A stretch of DNA of 28,131 nucleotides from Treponema sp. (GCA_031255615.1 JAIRSD010000190.1:1-28131); one strand, 5' to 3'; shown: positions 1 to 8,556, numbered from the stretch's first letter. Translations and numbers: made by a program. The notes: generated by a model not told the origin, from the letters alone.

Positions 1-1
1 G

Positions 2-856
2 GCCGGCGGGACAGACCGGGGAGGGGACCCGGCGGACCGGCCCGGCCCCCCGGCCGGCCCGGGGGAGCGGACCCTGACGGCGGTCCGGGTAACGGAGGTA
101 ACCGCCGGCACTATCGAGAACAGCGTGGTGATCAACGGGGACGTGCTGGCCGCCAGCCAGGTTTCCCTGTATCCGGGGGTGGGGGGGAAACTTACCCAGC
201 TCCGGTACCGGGTGGGGGACAGGGTGAACCAGGGGCAGGTGGTGGCCCTGGTGGATCCCTCCCGGCCGGGGGAGGAATACTCCGAAAGCCCGGTCCTGTC
301 TACCGTCAGCGGGACGGTACTGTCGGCCCCCCTTAATCCGGGGGATACGGTCGCCGTCTCCACCGCCGTGTACGTTATAGGGGATCTTTCCAATCTGGTG
401 GTGGAAACCTTTGTGCCGGAGCGGTTCTCCAACGCGGCCCGCCGGGGCCTGGGGGCGGTGGTGGCCCTGGAAGCCCTGCCGGGGGAAACCTTCCCGGCGG
501 TGGTCCAGGAACTGAGCCCGGTATTGGACAGCGCCAGCCGTACCCTGCGGATTAGGCTCCGTTTTGCCGAACGGGACAGCCGGATCCGGGCGGGCATGTT
601 CGCCACCGTCAGCCTGGTGACCAACACCCGCCGGGACGTGCCGGTGATCCCCCGGGGGGCGGCTATTAACACCTACGGTTCCTGGATTGTCTTTGTGGTT
701 GACCAGGGCGGCATCGCCCGGCGGCAGGCCGTCAGCCTGGGCATAGAAAACGAAACGGCGGTGGAGGTCCTCAGCGGCCTGGAACTGGGGGATCGGGTGG
801 TGTCGGCGGGGCAGAACTTCCTCTCCGACGGCGATCCTGTTAGAATAGTGGAGTAG
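2..856 (+). CDS. RND efflux periplasmic adaptor subunit (HlyD/MFP family), 5' end cut by window edge
   Basis: Membrane-fusion adaptor that links an inner-membrane RND pump to an outer-membrane channel. The reading frame is open to the left edge, so the N-terminus (probably a lipid or membrane anchor) is missing; a GTG at 125 is only an internal codon. The first ~25 visible residues are a Gly/Pro/Arg/Asp-rich linker. After it comes VRVTEVTAGTIENSVVINGD, the usual first strand of the adaptor, then a lipoyl/barrel-sandwich hybrid (YPGVGGKLTQLRYRVGDRV and its return half VSGTVLSAPLNPGDTV), a beta-barrel domain (LVVETFVPE, GETFPAVVQELSPVLDSASR) and a membrane-proximal domain ending LGDRVVSAGQNFLSDGDPV. 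The alpha-hairpin between the lipoyl halves is very short, as in adaptors of simple HAE1 systems. It ends 24 nt before the pump gene, so the two form an operon. Family assignment is secure; substrate is unknown. Confidence 0.9.
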   Translation, partial: AGGTDRGGDPADRPGPPAGPGERTLTAVRVTEVTAGTIENSVVINGDVLAASQVSLYPGVGGKLTQLRYRVGDRVNQGQVVALVDPSRPGEEYSESPVLSTVSGTVLSAPLNPGDTVAVSTAVYVIGDLSNLVVETFVPERFSNAARRGLGAVVALEALPGETFPAVVQELSPVLDSASRTLRIRLRFAERDSRIRAGMFATVSLVTNTRRDVPVIPRGAAINTYGSWIVFVVDQGGIARRQAVSLGIENETAVEVLSGLELGDRVVSAGQNFLSDGDPVRIVE

Positions 857-880
857 CTTTGGAACCGACAGGGGGTTAGG

Positions 881-3800
881 GTGAATATTTCCGGATATTC
901 GGTTAAACGGCCGGTCACTATCGTGGTACTGTACGCGCTGGCCCTGGGCATTGCCGCCACGATGGTCCCCAATCTGGCGGTGGATCTGTACCCCTCTACC
1001 GCCCGTCCGGTGCTGTCGGTCTATACCCGCTTCCCCGGGGCGGGGCCGGCGGATATCGAAAAAAACGTCACCGAGCGCCTGGAACGGTCCCTGTCCACTT
1101 CCCGGGGCCTTACCAATATCACCAGTAACTCCCAGTTTGAATCCAGCTTTATCAACCTGGAATTCGCCTACGGTACCAACATGGATAAGGCCGTGACCGA
1201 TGCCCAAACCCTCTTGAACCGGCTGGTCAACTCCCTGCCCGACGGGGTGGAAACCCCCATCGTCCGGCGCTTTGACATGAGCGCCATGCCCATCATGCGC
1301 CTGGTGGTCCGGGGCAGTTATCCCCCGGACCAGCTCCGCCTGTTCGCGGAGGACGAGATCCAGGCCAGCATCGAGCGGATCGACGGGGTCGCCTCCGCGG
1401 AGGTCACCGGGGGCACTACCCAGGTTGTCAAGGCGGCGGTTTCCCTGAACCGGCTGGCGGCCTTTGACCTGACCCTGGCGGACGTGTCGGCGGCCCTGCG
1501 GGGGCAGAGCATCCTGTCTTCCGGGGGGAACCTGCGCCGGGGTACCCGGGAATACCAAATCATGACCCAGGAGGAACTGGTCAACCTGGACCAGATTAAA
1601 CGGCTGGTGGTGAAGACCATCAGCCTGGGCCAGGGCGGCCTTGACCAGGCAAACCGCTCCCAGGTGGTCCGTCTGGAGGACATTGCCGATGTCAGTCTGG
1701 GTTACAACGATAACGCCGCCCGGGTCTACGTGAACGGCCAAAGCGGTGTGTATATCCAGGTGACCAGCGAAAGCGACAGCAACCAGGTACAGGTGGCGGA
1801 CCGGGTCCGCGCCGCCCTGGCGGATATTAACCGGGAGCTTCCCAGGGGCATCACCCTGGAAGTCCTGTCCGACAACACCACCATGATCCGGGCCACCATG
1901 GGCCAGGTCTACAGTAACGGCCTGCAGGGGGCCCTTCTGGCCATGTTGATCCTCCTCCTCTTCCTGCGGAACATCAAAAGTATCTTTATCATCGGCCTGT
2001 CGATTCCCATTTCCATCCTCCTCACGGTCATGTTCATGTCGGTCTTTGGCTTTACCCTGAACCTGCTGACCATGACCGGCCTTATCATGGGCATGGGAAT
2101 GACGATGGACGGTTCCATCGTTATCCTGGAAAATGTCCATTCTTACCGGGAGCGGGGGGCCAAGCCGGATATCGCGGCGATTCTGGGAAGCCGGGAGATG
2201 CTCCGGGCCATTGTGGCCAGTTCCACCACCACCCTGTGCGTGTTCATCCCCCTTATCATCTACAAAAACGATCTGCGGGAAATGGGTCTGCTGTTTAGCG
2301 ATCTTATCTTTACGGTGGTTATCTCCCTGGTCTGTTCCCTGGTGGTGGCCGTTACCCTGGTGCCCAGCCTCTGCGGTTCAATCCTCAAACTTACAACCCG
2401 CAGGCAGAAACCTCTGCGGAATCCCCTGCTGCGGGCCGTGGACAACGGCATGGAAGGACTCTTCCGGGGCCTGGAGAACCGCTACCGGGGGGCCCTGGAA
2501 TACTGCCTTTCCCACCGCCTCCTTATCGTCAGTTTCGTGGTGGTGCTGCTGGCCTTTTCCCTGCTCCAGTTTGGGGAACTGGGGATGAATATGTATATCC
2601 GTACCCGGACCGACGACAGCGTGAACCTGAACGTGGCCATGCCCCAGGGAACCGCCGTTGACGTGACCGAGGAGGTCCTATTCCGGCTGGAGGAACTGAT
2701 CAAGCGGGAAGTGAAGGGCTATAAGAACCTGATCCTGACGGCCCGGCGCAGCGGCAATAACCAGGGTTCCCTCCAGATCACCCTTCCCGAACCGGCCCTG
2801 CAGATCGACACCCCCGAATCGATCATCCGCAAACTTACCCCCCTGGTAAACGACATTCCCGGTGTCCGGGTAACCTTCCGGGCCGGCCGGGGCATGGGGA
2901 ACACCTCCGCCGTGGAAATGGCGGTTAGTTCCCGGGATTACAACGCTGTCATGGAAACGGCGGAGGAAATTCAGCGCATCATGATCCGGCATCTGCCGGA
3001 AATTGAAAACCCCACGGTGAACATTGACGAGGGGGCGCCCCAGCTTACGGTGGAGATAAACCGGGACCGGGCGGCGGCGATGGGCGTATCAATCGCCGCG
3101 ATTGCCGCCGAGGTCCGTACTGCCATGAACGGCTCCACCGTTACCACCATGAGCCGGGGGGACCGGCTGATCAACGTGGACGTGATGCTCCGGGACAGCG
3201 ACCGCCAGGGGCTGCCCAATCTGGACGCCGTGTTTGTGCTAAGCCGGAGCGGCCAACGGGTTTCCCTGTCCAACGTGGCGCGGATCGTGGAGACCCGGGC
3301 TCCCTCCTCCATCCGGCGGGAAAAGCAGGAACGGGTAATCCGGATTACCGGGGATCTCCCCGGGGGGATTGCCGCCACCGATATGCAGCGCCGGTTGGAA
3401 GAGACGGTCAAGCAAAACCTGGTATCCCGGGAGGAAGTCTCCGTCCGCTATCTGGGGGAGGCCCAGGAGATAAACACCTACTTCTGGCGTTTCCTCTTTA
3501 TCATCGCCGCCGCGGTGTTCCTGGTCTTTGGGGTCATGGCAAGCCAGTTTGAATCCTTTGTGGATCCCCTGATCATCTTTTTCTCCATACCGCTTCTCTT
3601 TATCGGGGTCATCTGGATCTACAAATTTACCGGCCAGGCCATGTCCATGTTTTCCGTGGTCGGCATCGTCGCACTGGTGGGGGTGGTGGTAAACAACGGC
3701 ATCGTGCTGGTGGACTATACCAATACGCTGCGGGCCCGGGGCATGAAGGTCCGGGAAGCCTGCCTGGAAGCCGGACGCAACCGGCTGCGCCCCATCCTGA

Positions 3801-4063
3801 TGACCAGCCTTACCACCATCCTGGGGATGTTTCCCATCGCCTTTTTCCCCGGCGCGGGGGCGGATACCATCCAGCCCATCGGCAAAACCTTTGTGGGGGG
3901 CCTTTCCGTCAGTTTTGTTATGACCCTCTTTGTTACTCCGGTGATGTACTCCCTCCTGAACAGCCGCCACGATAAAAAGCGGGACAAGGAGGAGGCCGCC
4001 CGGCGTTTCGGCCAGTCCGGGGATGCTGGGGAAATGATTCAGCTTGTCGCCGGGGGAAAGTAA
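881..4063 (+). CDS. RND (HAE1-family) multidrug efflux transporter
   Basis: Inner-membrane proton-driven pump of the AcrB/SwrC class, 1060 residues, the normal length. Start is GTG at 881, preceded by a G-rich stretch. The N-terminus NISGYSVKRPVTIVVLYALALG is TM1, followed by the porter-domain signature FPGAGPADIEKNVTERLE. The central TM block (about residues 340-500) contains MGMTMDGSIVILENV and the second TM block (about 865-1035) contains ALVGVVVNNGIVLVDY. D410 keeps the first acid of the AcrB TM4 Asp-Asp pair, but the second is G411, and the TM10 lysine position is N938/N939; the Asn version is common in the non-AcrB branch of HAE1 pumps. The C-terminus is a short charged tail. It pairs with the upstream adaptor; no outer-membrane TolC-type gene is in the window. 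Substrate cannot be read from sequence. Confidence 0.95.
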   Translation: MNISGYSVKRPVTIVVLYALALGIAATMVPNLAVDLYPSTARPVLSVYTRFPGAGPADIEKNVTERLERSLSTSRGLTNITSNSQFESSFINLEFAYGTNMDKAVTDAQTLLNRLVNSLPDGVETPIVRRFDMSAMPIMRLVVRGSYPPDQLRLFAEDEIQASIERIDGVASAEVTGGTTQVVKAAVSLNRLAAFDLTLADVSAALRGQSILSSGGNLRRGTREYQIMTQEELVNLDQIKRLVVKTISLGQGGLDQANRSQVVRLEDIADVSLGYNDNAARVYVNGQSGVYIQVTSESDSNQVQVADRVRAALADINRELPRGITLEVLSDNTTMIRATMGQVYSNGLQGALLAMLILLLFLRNIKSIFIIGLSIPISILLTVMFMSVFGFTLNLLTMTGLIMGMGMTMDGSIVILENVHSYRERGAKPDIAAILGSREMLRAIVASSTTTLCVFIPLIIYKNDLREMGLLFSDLIFTVVISLVCSLVVAVTLVPSLCGSILKLTTRRQKPLRNPLLRAVDNGMEGLFRGLENRYRGALEYCLSHRLLIVSFVVVLLAFSLLQFGELGMNMYIRTRTDDSVNLNVAMPQGTAVDVTEEVLFRLEELIKREVKGYKNLILTARRSGNNQGSLQITLPEPALQIDTPESIIRKLTPLVNDIPGVRVTFRAGRGMGNTSAVEMAVSSRDYNAVMETAEEIQRIMIRHLPEIENPTVNIDEGAPQLTVEINRDRAAAMGVSIAAIAAEVRTAMNGSTVTTMSRGDRLINVDVMLRDSDRQGLPNLDAVFVLSRSGQRVSLSNVARIVETRAPSSIRREKQERVIRITGDLPGGIAATDMQRRLEETVKQNLVSREEVSVRYLGEAQEINTYFWRFLFIIAAAVFLVFGVMASQFESFVDPLIIFFSIPLLFIGVIWIYKFTGQAMSMFSVVGIVALVGVVVNNGIVLVDYTNTLRARGMKVREACLEAGRNRLRPILMTSLTTILGMFPIAFFPGAGADTIQPIGKTFVGGLSVSFVMTLFVTPVMYSLLNSRHDKKRDKEEAARRFGQSGDAGEMIQLVAGGK

Positions 4064-4492
4064 CAGGAGGCCGCAGGCCGCGGAGAACTGCCGGTTCCCG
4101 GGTGTTGTCCAGGGCTGCGGGGCGCAATAACCGCCTTCTGTTTCCGCCCCCTCCCCCCGAAAGACTGCCGAGGCCCCGGCCCCGGCGCTCCCCGCCGACA
4201 TTCGCCGGCGGGGTTTCGCGCGGTAAAACTCCGCCAAAACCAAAACGCCCGCATTTTGGCGATCCCTTTTCGGTTCGGCCTCCGCAGCGGCGCGGCCCCT
4301 GGCCGCCCTTTTTCGCATAAACGGCAGGGGCCGTCCGCCCTTTTTCAGGCCGAAGGGCTTCTTTCTCAAGAATCTTCCCCCAAAAATTCGGCATCCCCGG
4401 GGTTTTCATTTGGAATTGCCGCCAGGATCCCCCATAACCCGCCATTCCCGGACAACGGGGCCCTTCCGGTATTTCATTTTTTCGAGAAATTC
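4064..4492. repeat. Intergenic region with a decayed family-R hairpin element
   Basis: This ~430-bp stretch between the pump and rlpA has no convincing gene. It contains GC-rich inverted repeats: CCCCGCCG (4191-4198) with its complement CGGCGGGG, and CGCCAAAA (4232-4239) pairing with TTTTGGCG (4254-4261). The segment GGCCCCGGCGCTCC near 4174-4190 matches the reverse-oriented R copy at 8557-8664. AAAACCAAAACGC near 4237 matches the arm of the R copy at 19.0 kb. The diagnostic GCGCAAGGGATAGG core is absent, so this is a degenerate or partial member. The rest, roughly 4290-4470, shows no recognised structure. Confidence 0.45.
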
Positions 4493-4498
4493 TATTAT
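4470..4498 (+). promoter_or_regulatory. Possible promoter of rlpA
   Basis: The sequence switches from GC-rich to AT-rich just before rlpA. TATTAT at 4493-4498 is a reasonable -10 box; the T-rich stretch ATTTCATTTTTTC around 4471-4483 lies upstream, without a good -35 consensus. A transcript starting near 4505 would have a very short leader and no Shine-Dalgarno sequence. Prediction by eye only. Confidence 0.35.
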
Positions 4499-4536
4499 AT
4501 TGCCTTTTTATCGCTAATATGGTCGATAATATGTTT

Positions 4537-5565
4537 ATGAAACGGATTAGCCTTGTCCTTGCCGCGGCGCTGTTTACCGTTGCCACCGGCGGCGCGCAGA
4601 ACTTTCCTCCAGCGGGTGCTTTGGTTTATCAGCGGGAGGGAATCGCTTCTTGGTATGGGAGGGAATTCAACGGGCGCCCTACGGCTTCCGGAGAAATCTT
4701 CAATTCTTCCCTCTATACCGCCGCTCACCCTACGCTGCCCTTTGGAACTCTGCTCAAGATTACCAACCTGAACAACAGCAGAACGGTTAACGTAAAGGTA
4801 AATGACCGGGGGCCCTATGTGAGTACCCGGATCATCGATCTTTCCGAGGCGGCGGCCCAGATGCTGGATATGATCAGTACGGGAACGGCGCCGGTTCTGC
4901 TGGAAATCTTAGGCGCCGATCTGCTTTACCAGGCGGAAAGCAACTCCTACTCCCAAATGGAAGGAAGCAATTCCACCGCCGCCGCCCAAATCATCGCCCC
5001 CGTCTACCCGATTCCCCAGGAACCGGTAATAATCCAGGTCCAACCCCAGCAAGATTCGATGCAGATGCAGTCCCAGCAGCAAATAACCCAATATTTCCAG
5101 CAGCCGATCCAGTCTCAGCAGATTCCGGCGCAAAGCCCTCTCCCGCAGCAGGTTCAACAGACGGCTCCCGTCCTGCAGATTCAGCCGCCCCAACAAGCGT
5201 CGCCGGTGCAGATAGAGATCCCCATAGAGGTAAAACCGATAGTCAATGCCCGGGTGGTACCAGTGCAGCAGCAGGGACTGGTCGCTACTGAACAGATGGT
5301 GATCCAGCCGCAGATGGTGAATCGCCGGTTCCTGATAAAACCCAACAGGATCTACCGCATACAGGTCGGTTCCTACCGGGAGGCGGGCAACGCCCTGGCT
5401 GCCTTTGAACGGCTCAAAGGCGAGGGCCTCGATCCGGGCTACGAGCGGTACGGGAATCTTTTCCGGGTGGTCGTCCCGGGAATTCACTCGGACAGGGTGG
5501 GCGGGGTTTTGCGACAAGTCCTGAACGCCGGTTTTCTGGATCCCCTGCTTCGGGAGGAGCGTTAA
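4537..5565 (+). CDS. rlpA: RlpA-like septal/cell-wall protein with SPOR domain
   Basis: Exported peptidoglycan-associated protein, probably a lytic transglycosylase acting on denuded glycan at the septum, as characterised in Pseudomonas RlpA. ATG 4537 gives 342 residues and a clean signal peptide (MKRISLVLAAALFTVATGGA, cleavage near residue 20). In-frame ATGs at 4519 and 4531 are alternatives; none has a good ribosome binding site. The double-psi beta-barrel spans about residues 34-126 with GIASWYG, TASGE (E53), AAHPTLPFGT, VNDRGP (D90) and IIDLS; E53 and D90 match the conserved acidic positions. Residues ~150-255 are a Gln/Pro-rich linker. The C-terminal ~75 residues (RIYRIQVGSYREAGNALAAF to the end) form a SPOR domain. 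There is no lipobox cysteine. It ends immediately before the SfsA-type gene, and the two may be cotranscribed. Confidence 0.92.
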   Translation: MKRISLVLAAALFTVATGGAQNFPPAGALVYQREGIASWYGREFNGRPTASGEIFNSSLYTAAHPTLPFGTLLKITNLNNSRTVNVKVNDRGPYVSTRIIDLSEAAAQMLDMISTGTAPVLLEILGADLLYQAESNSYSQMEGSNSTAAAQIIAPVYPIPQEPVIIQVQPQQDSMQMQSQQQITQYFQQPIQSQQIPAQSPLPQQVQQTAPVLQIQPPQQASPVQIEIPIEVKPIVNARVVPVQQQGLVATEQMVIQPQMVNRRFLIKPNRIYRIQVGSYREAGNALAAFERLKGEGLDPGYERYGNLFRVVVPGIHSDRVGGVLRQVLNAGFLDPLLREER

Positions 5566-5570
5566 ATCAT

Positions 5571-6770
5571 ACGGATTCCGTAACGCTCTTTCGGAACGAT
5601 CGGGAAGCTCGATTCCTCAAACGGCCGAACCGTTTCCTCATCATCGCCGGGGACGGGGAGACCGAAATCCCCTGCCACTGCCCTAATCCGGGCAGGCTTT
5701 TTGAATTTTTTGGATACCGGGGCAGCGACATTCCCGGCGCCCGCCTGATTTTGGAAGAACGGGAAGCCGGAACCAGGGCCAAGACCCGCTGGACCGCGGC
5801 GGGCCTTTATTACCGGGACTCCGTGGTCCCCCTCTTTTCCGTCCGGGCCAATAGGGCAGCGGAAAAACTGGTCCTGCGGCGGATCATCCCCGGAATCGTC
5901 GAGATTCAGGAAGAATTTACCCTGGGAAATTCCCGCTTTGATTTCCTCTGCGTTGACCAGGGGGGAATCCGGCACCTGGTGGAAGTAAAAGCCTGTTCCC
6001 TGGTGGAATACGGAACCGCCATGTTTCCCGACGCCCCTTCGGAACGGGCCCTGAAGCATCTGGAGGAACTGGCGGCCCTCGACGCCCAGGGCTACCGGGG
6101 GCACATACTCTTTGTGATCGTCCACGGGGAACCGGAGCGGTTTATCCCGAATCTCCACACGGACCCAAAATTCGCCGCCGCCCTGGGAATCTACGGCCGC
6201 GGCGCCGGTACACCGGACGCCGCCCCCGGCCAGGGCGGCCCGGTCCTGGTTCATGCGTGCCTGCTCCGCTGCGATTCCACGGGCGCCGCGTACCTGGCCC
6301 GGCCCTTTATCCCGGTGGATCTTTCCCACGGCGGCCTGGCGGCCCAGGACAGCGGCAGCTACCTGGTGATGTTGAAGATCCCCCAGACACGGGATATAGA
6401 AACCGGCGCCCTGGGGACCCCGCGTTTTGAGGCGGGCTGGTACATCTACGCCGGCTCCGCCCGAAAAAACCTGTCCAAACGCATCAGCCGCCACCTCCGC
6501 CGGATCCGCAAAAAGCGGCGCTGGCACATCGACTACCTCAGCCCCTACGCCGCGAAGATCCAGGCCTATCCCGTCTATTCTTACCGCAACCTGGAATGTG
6601 ATCTTGCCCGGGCCCTGGAAGATCTGGGAGGCCGGGGAGTCCCCGGTTTCGGCTCCTCGGACTGCCGCTGCAAAAGCCACCTCTTTTACTTCCCGGACCC
6701 GCCCCTCGAGAATCCCGCCTTCCTGCGGCTCCTCCTCCGCTGCCGCCATACTGCGGCCTTCGAACAATGA
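5571..6770 (+). CDS. sfsA: SfsA-family nuclease fused to a C-terminal DUF123 (GIY-YIG-like) domain; start codon non-canonical
   Basis: Two-domain protein of about 399 residues. Residues ~1-245 are SfsA: DREARFLKRPNRFLI, CHCPNPGRLFEFF, RTRAKTRW-like AGTRAKTRWTAAG, NSRFDFL, then HLVEVKACSLVEYGTAMFPD and SERALKHLEEL. The VEVK segment carries the PD-(D/E)xK-type acid and lysine. Residues ~255-399 match DUF123: SGSYLVMLKIPQ, GWYIYAGSARKNLSKRISRH, KRRWHIDYL, plus a Cys-rich GFGSSDCRCKSHLFYF. SfsA was named for maltose regulation in E. coli and is thought to act on nucleic acid; the true substrate is unknown. The N-terminal SfsA sequence is intact back to about 5571, but no ATG, GTG or TTG occurs in this frame between the upstream region and TTG 5751, which lies inside the conserved domain. 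ACG 5571, reading [M]DSVTLFRND, is my best start, 11 nt after GGAGGAG. A base error is possible. Confidence 0.85.
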   Translation, partial: TDSVTLFRNDREARFLKRPNRFLIIAGDGETEIPCHCPNPGRLFEFFGYRGSDIPGARLILEEREAGTRAKTRWTAAGLYYRDSVVPLFSVRANRAAEKLVLRRIIPGIVEIQEEFTLGNSRFDFLCVDQGGIRHLVEVKACSLVEYGTAMFPDAPSERALKHLEELAALDAQGYRGHILFVIVHGEPERFIPNLHTDPKFAAALGIYGRGAGTPDAAPGQGGPVLVHACLLRCDSTGAAYLARPFIPVDLSHGGLAAQDSGSYLVMLKIPQTRDIETGALGTPRFEAGWYIYAGSARKNLSKRISRHLRRIRKKRRWHIDYLSPYAAKIQAYPVYSYRNLECDLARALEDLGGRGVPGFGSSDCRCKSHLFYFPDPPLENPAFLRLLLRCRHTAAFEQ

Positions 6771-6911
6771 AGGGACGGAGGGCGAATCAGACCGGCGGTT
6801 CCCGCTCTGCCCTGCCCCTTTCACCGGGAGATCCGCCGGCCCCGCCGCGGAAGGCGGACCGAAAACGGGGCCGTCGACGCGCCGCCGCGTTTTAAGTTCC
6901 GTTCCGCCCGC

Positions 6912-6968
6912 GAAGACCCGCGCCGCCCCCCGCCGAAGCCGGAGCGAAGCGCGGCCCCGGCGGTCTTC
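6912..6968 (-). terminator. Stem-loop between convergent sfsA and aldo/keto reductase genes
   Basis: GAAGACC at 6912-6918 pairs with GGTCTTC at 6962-6968, with an inner GC-rich fold around CCGGAGCGAAGCGCGGCCCCGG. It sits 3 nt past the stop of the - strand reductase. There is no U-tract, so this is a 3'-end structure or factor-assisted terminator rather than a textbook intrinsic one. The rest of 6771-6911 shows no feature. Confidence 0.4.
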
Positions 6969-6971
6969 TGC

Positions 6972-8177
6972 TCAGCCCTCCCCTGTCCGCCGCCGTTTCT
7001 TTCCCAGGAAGGCGCGGGCGGCGGCCCCGGCGCCCCGCAGCCAGAGGGGTTCCATCCTTCCGCGGACCAGGGCCAGGGACTTGATAATCTCAAGGTGCTG
7101 GGGGCAGCGGCTTTCACAGAGACCGCATGCAACGCAGAGGCCGGGGCTGCCGGACCGCTCGGAAACGAGGCCGGTGCTGGTAACAAACTGCCGCATCCCC
7201 GTCACATAGCCAATCGAGTAGGATGCGTTGTAGGCGGCGAAACAGCCGGGTATATTGACCCCCCGGGGACAGGGCATGCAGTAATTGCAGCCGGTGCAGC
7301 GGACCCGGTAGGACCGGTTCAGCAGTTCCAGGACCCGGCGGTAAACATCCCGGTCCCTTTCCCCCAGCATCCCCGGCCGGGCTTGGCCGGCCAGCCTAAG
7401 ATTCTCCTCTAATTGGGACATTTCGCCCATGCCGGACAGGAGGAGGGTCGCCTCGTCCTGGTCCCACACCCAGTTGAGGCCCCATCCGGCGGGGGATAGG
7501 CCGGGATTGGCTTCCCTGAAGATCCGCGCCGCCCCGGCGGGCAGCCCCCCCGCCAGCTTTCCCCCCAGGAGCGGCTCCATAATCATCACAGACATCTTTG
7601 CCGCGGCGGCCCGAAGCCCCGTTACCCCGGCCTGAAAATTTTCGTCCGAGTAGTTGTACTGGATTTGACAAAATTCCCAATCGTAGCCCTCCAGGAGCTT
7701 CAAAAATTCGTCCCGGCTGCCGTGGTAGGAAAAGCCGATCTGCCGAATCTGACCGGCCTTCTTTTTCCCGGCGATCCATGCCTCGATTCCCCAGGCCCTC
7801 AGTTTCGCCCAAAGCTGGGTATCGGTGAGCATGTGCATCAGGTAGTAATCGATATGATCGGTCCGCAGGCGGGCCAATTCCTGCTCAAAGTACCGGTCAA
7901 AGTCCTGCCGGCCTTTCAGCAAAATCAGCGGCAGCTTGGCGGCGATATACACCCGGTCCCGGACCCCGCGCCTTTCCAGAATGCCCCCCAGGGCCTCCTC
8001 GCTGCCGGGATAGATCCAGGCGGTATCAAAGTAATTCACCCCGCCCTCGATGGAACGCATGACAAGCTCCTCGCTCATCTTCAGGTCAATGCGCCCCAGC
8101 CGTTTGGGGAACCGCATGCAGCCAAAACCCAGAACAGAAAGCCTGTTCCCCGACCGCTTATCAAGCCTATACCGCAT
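6972..8177 (-). CDS. Aldo/keto reductase with C-terminal dicluster 4Fe-4S domain
   Basis: Cytosolic NAD(P)-linked oxidoreductase of the AKR superfamily, fused to a ferredoxin-like tail; 401 residues. The AKR barrel occupies residues ~1-285. The catalytic tetrad is visible: D51 and Y56 in YFDTAWIY, K81 in IAAKLP, H115 in YYLMHML. Two cluster motifs follow: C294-x2-C297-x2-C300-x2-C303-P with a later C312, and C348-x2-C351-x2-C354-x3-C358-P. Such fusions are common in anaerobes (annotated as 4Fe-4S aldo/keto reductases); the clusters probably exchange electrons with a partner, but physiological substrate is unknown. Start ATG 8177 follows GAGGGGG on the - strand. Divergent from the CopZ-like gene. 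It ends in a basic Gly/Ala/Lys/Arg-rich tail. Confidence 0.92.
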   Translation of the reverse strand: MRYRLDKRSGNRLSVLGFGCMRFPKRLGRIDLKMSEELVMRSIEGGVNYFDTAWIYPGSEEALGGILERRGVRDRVYIAAKLPLILLKGRQDFDRYFEQELARLRTDHIDYYLMHMLTDTQLWAKLRAWGIEAWIAGKKKAGQIRQIGFSYHGSRDEFLKLLEGYDWEFCQIQYNYSDENFQAGVTGLRAAAAKMSVMIMEPLLGGKLAGGLPAGAARIFREANPGLSPAGWGLNWVWDQDEATLLLSGMGEMSQLEENLRLAGQARPGMLGERDRDVYRRVLELLNRSYRVRCTGCNYCMPCPRGVNIPGCFAAYNASYSIGYVTGMRQFVTSTGLVSERSGSPGLCVACGLCESRCPQHLEIIKSLALVRGRMEPLWLRGAGAAARAFLGKKRRRTGEG

Positions 8178-8242
8178 AACGCCCCCTCAACGAACATATA
8201 AAAAACAGCTATAATCAAAGTCCGCGCAACAGTCCAGATGCG

Positions 8243-8270
8243 TTGACAGGCGCTCATTACACACCATACA
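8243..8270 (+). promoter_or_regulatory. Predicted sigma70-type promoter of the CopZ-like gene
   Basis: Perfect -35 TTGACA at 8243-8248, 16-nt spacer, then CATACA at 8265-8270 as a weak -10. The start would fall near 8277, giving a leader of only about 18 nt that contains AGGAGG at 8283-8288. No clear inverted repeat for a copper regulator is seen. Confidence 0.5.
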
Positions 8271-8294
8271 AAACGGTCTGTCAGGAGGATGAAA

Positions 8295-8498
8295 ATGAAA
8301 ACCACTCTGAAAATCGAGGGCATGTCCTGCGAACACTGCGTCATGCACGTGAAGGAAGCGCTGGAAGGCGTCGGCGGGGTTAAATCCGCCAAGGTCAGCC
8401 TAAAAACGAACAGCGCCGACGTAAACCACGACGAAAACGCCACCCGCGCCATGATGGAAGAAGCGGTGGCGGAGGCGGGCTACAAGGTGGTAGCCTAA
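8295..8498 (+). CDS. copZ: Heavy-metal-associated (HMA) domain protein, CopZ-like metallochaperone
   Basis: Small soluble ferredoxin-fold protein, 67 residues, consisting of one HMA domain. It carries the metal site GMSCEHC (two cysteines of MxCxxC) near the N-terminus and ends AEAGYKVVA, as in copper chaperones and P-type ATPase N-domains. I chose ATG 8295 because AGGAGG at 8283-8288 is 6 nt upstream; the ATG at 8289 directly touches the ribosome binding site and is an unlikely start. It has its own promoter and is not next to a copper ATPase, so the metal partner must lie elsewhere. It could also be a mercury- or other metal-binding relative. Confidence 0.9.
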   Translation: MKTTLKIEGMSCEHCVMHVKEALEGVGGVKSAKVSLKTNSADVNHDENATRAMMEEAVAEAGYKVVA

Positions 8499-8556
8499 AC
8501 AGGCCGCCGGGCGGCAAAGCCCCGGTTCAGAAAATTCCGCATAGCGAATCCCTGTT

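Noticed and set aside
3239..4586. Two - strand open frames across the end of the RND pump and the following spacer
   Set aside because: They overlap the conserved pump C-terminus and GC-rich repeat sequence, with no recognisable protein pattern.
5562..6824. Long - strand open frame opposite the SfsA-DUF123 gene
   Set aside because: The + strand shows clear SfsA and DUF123 motifs; the opposite frame has only compositional bias.
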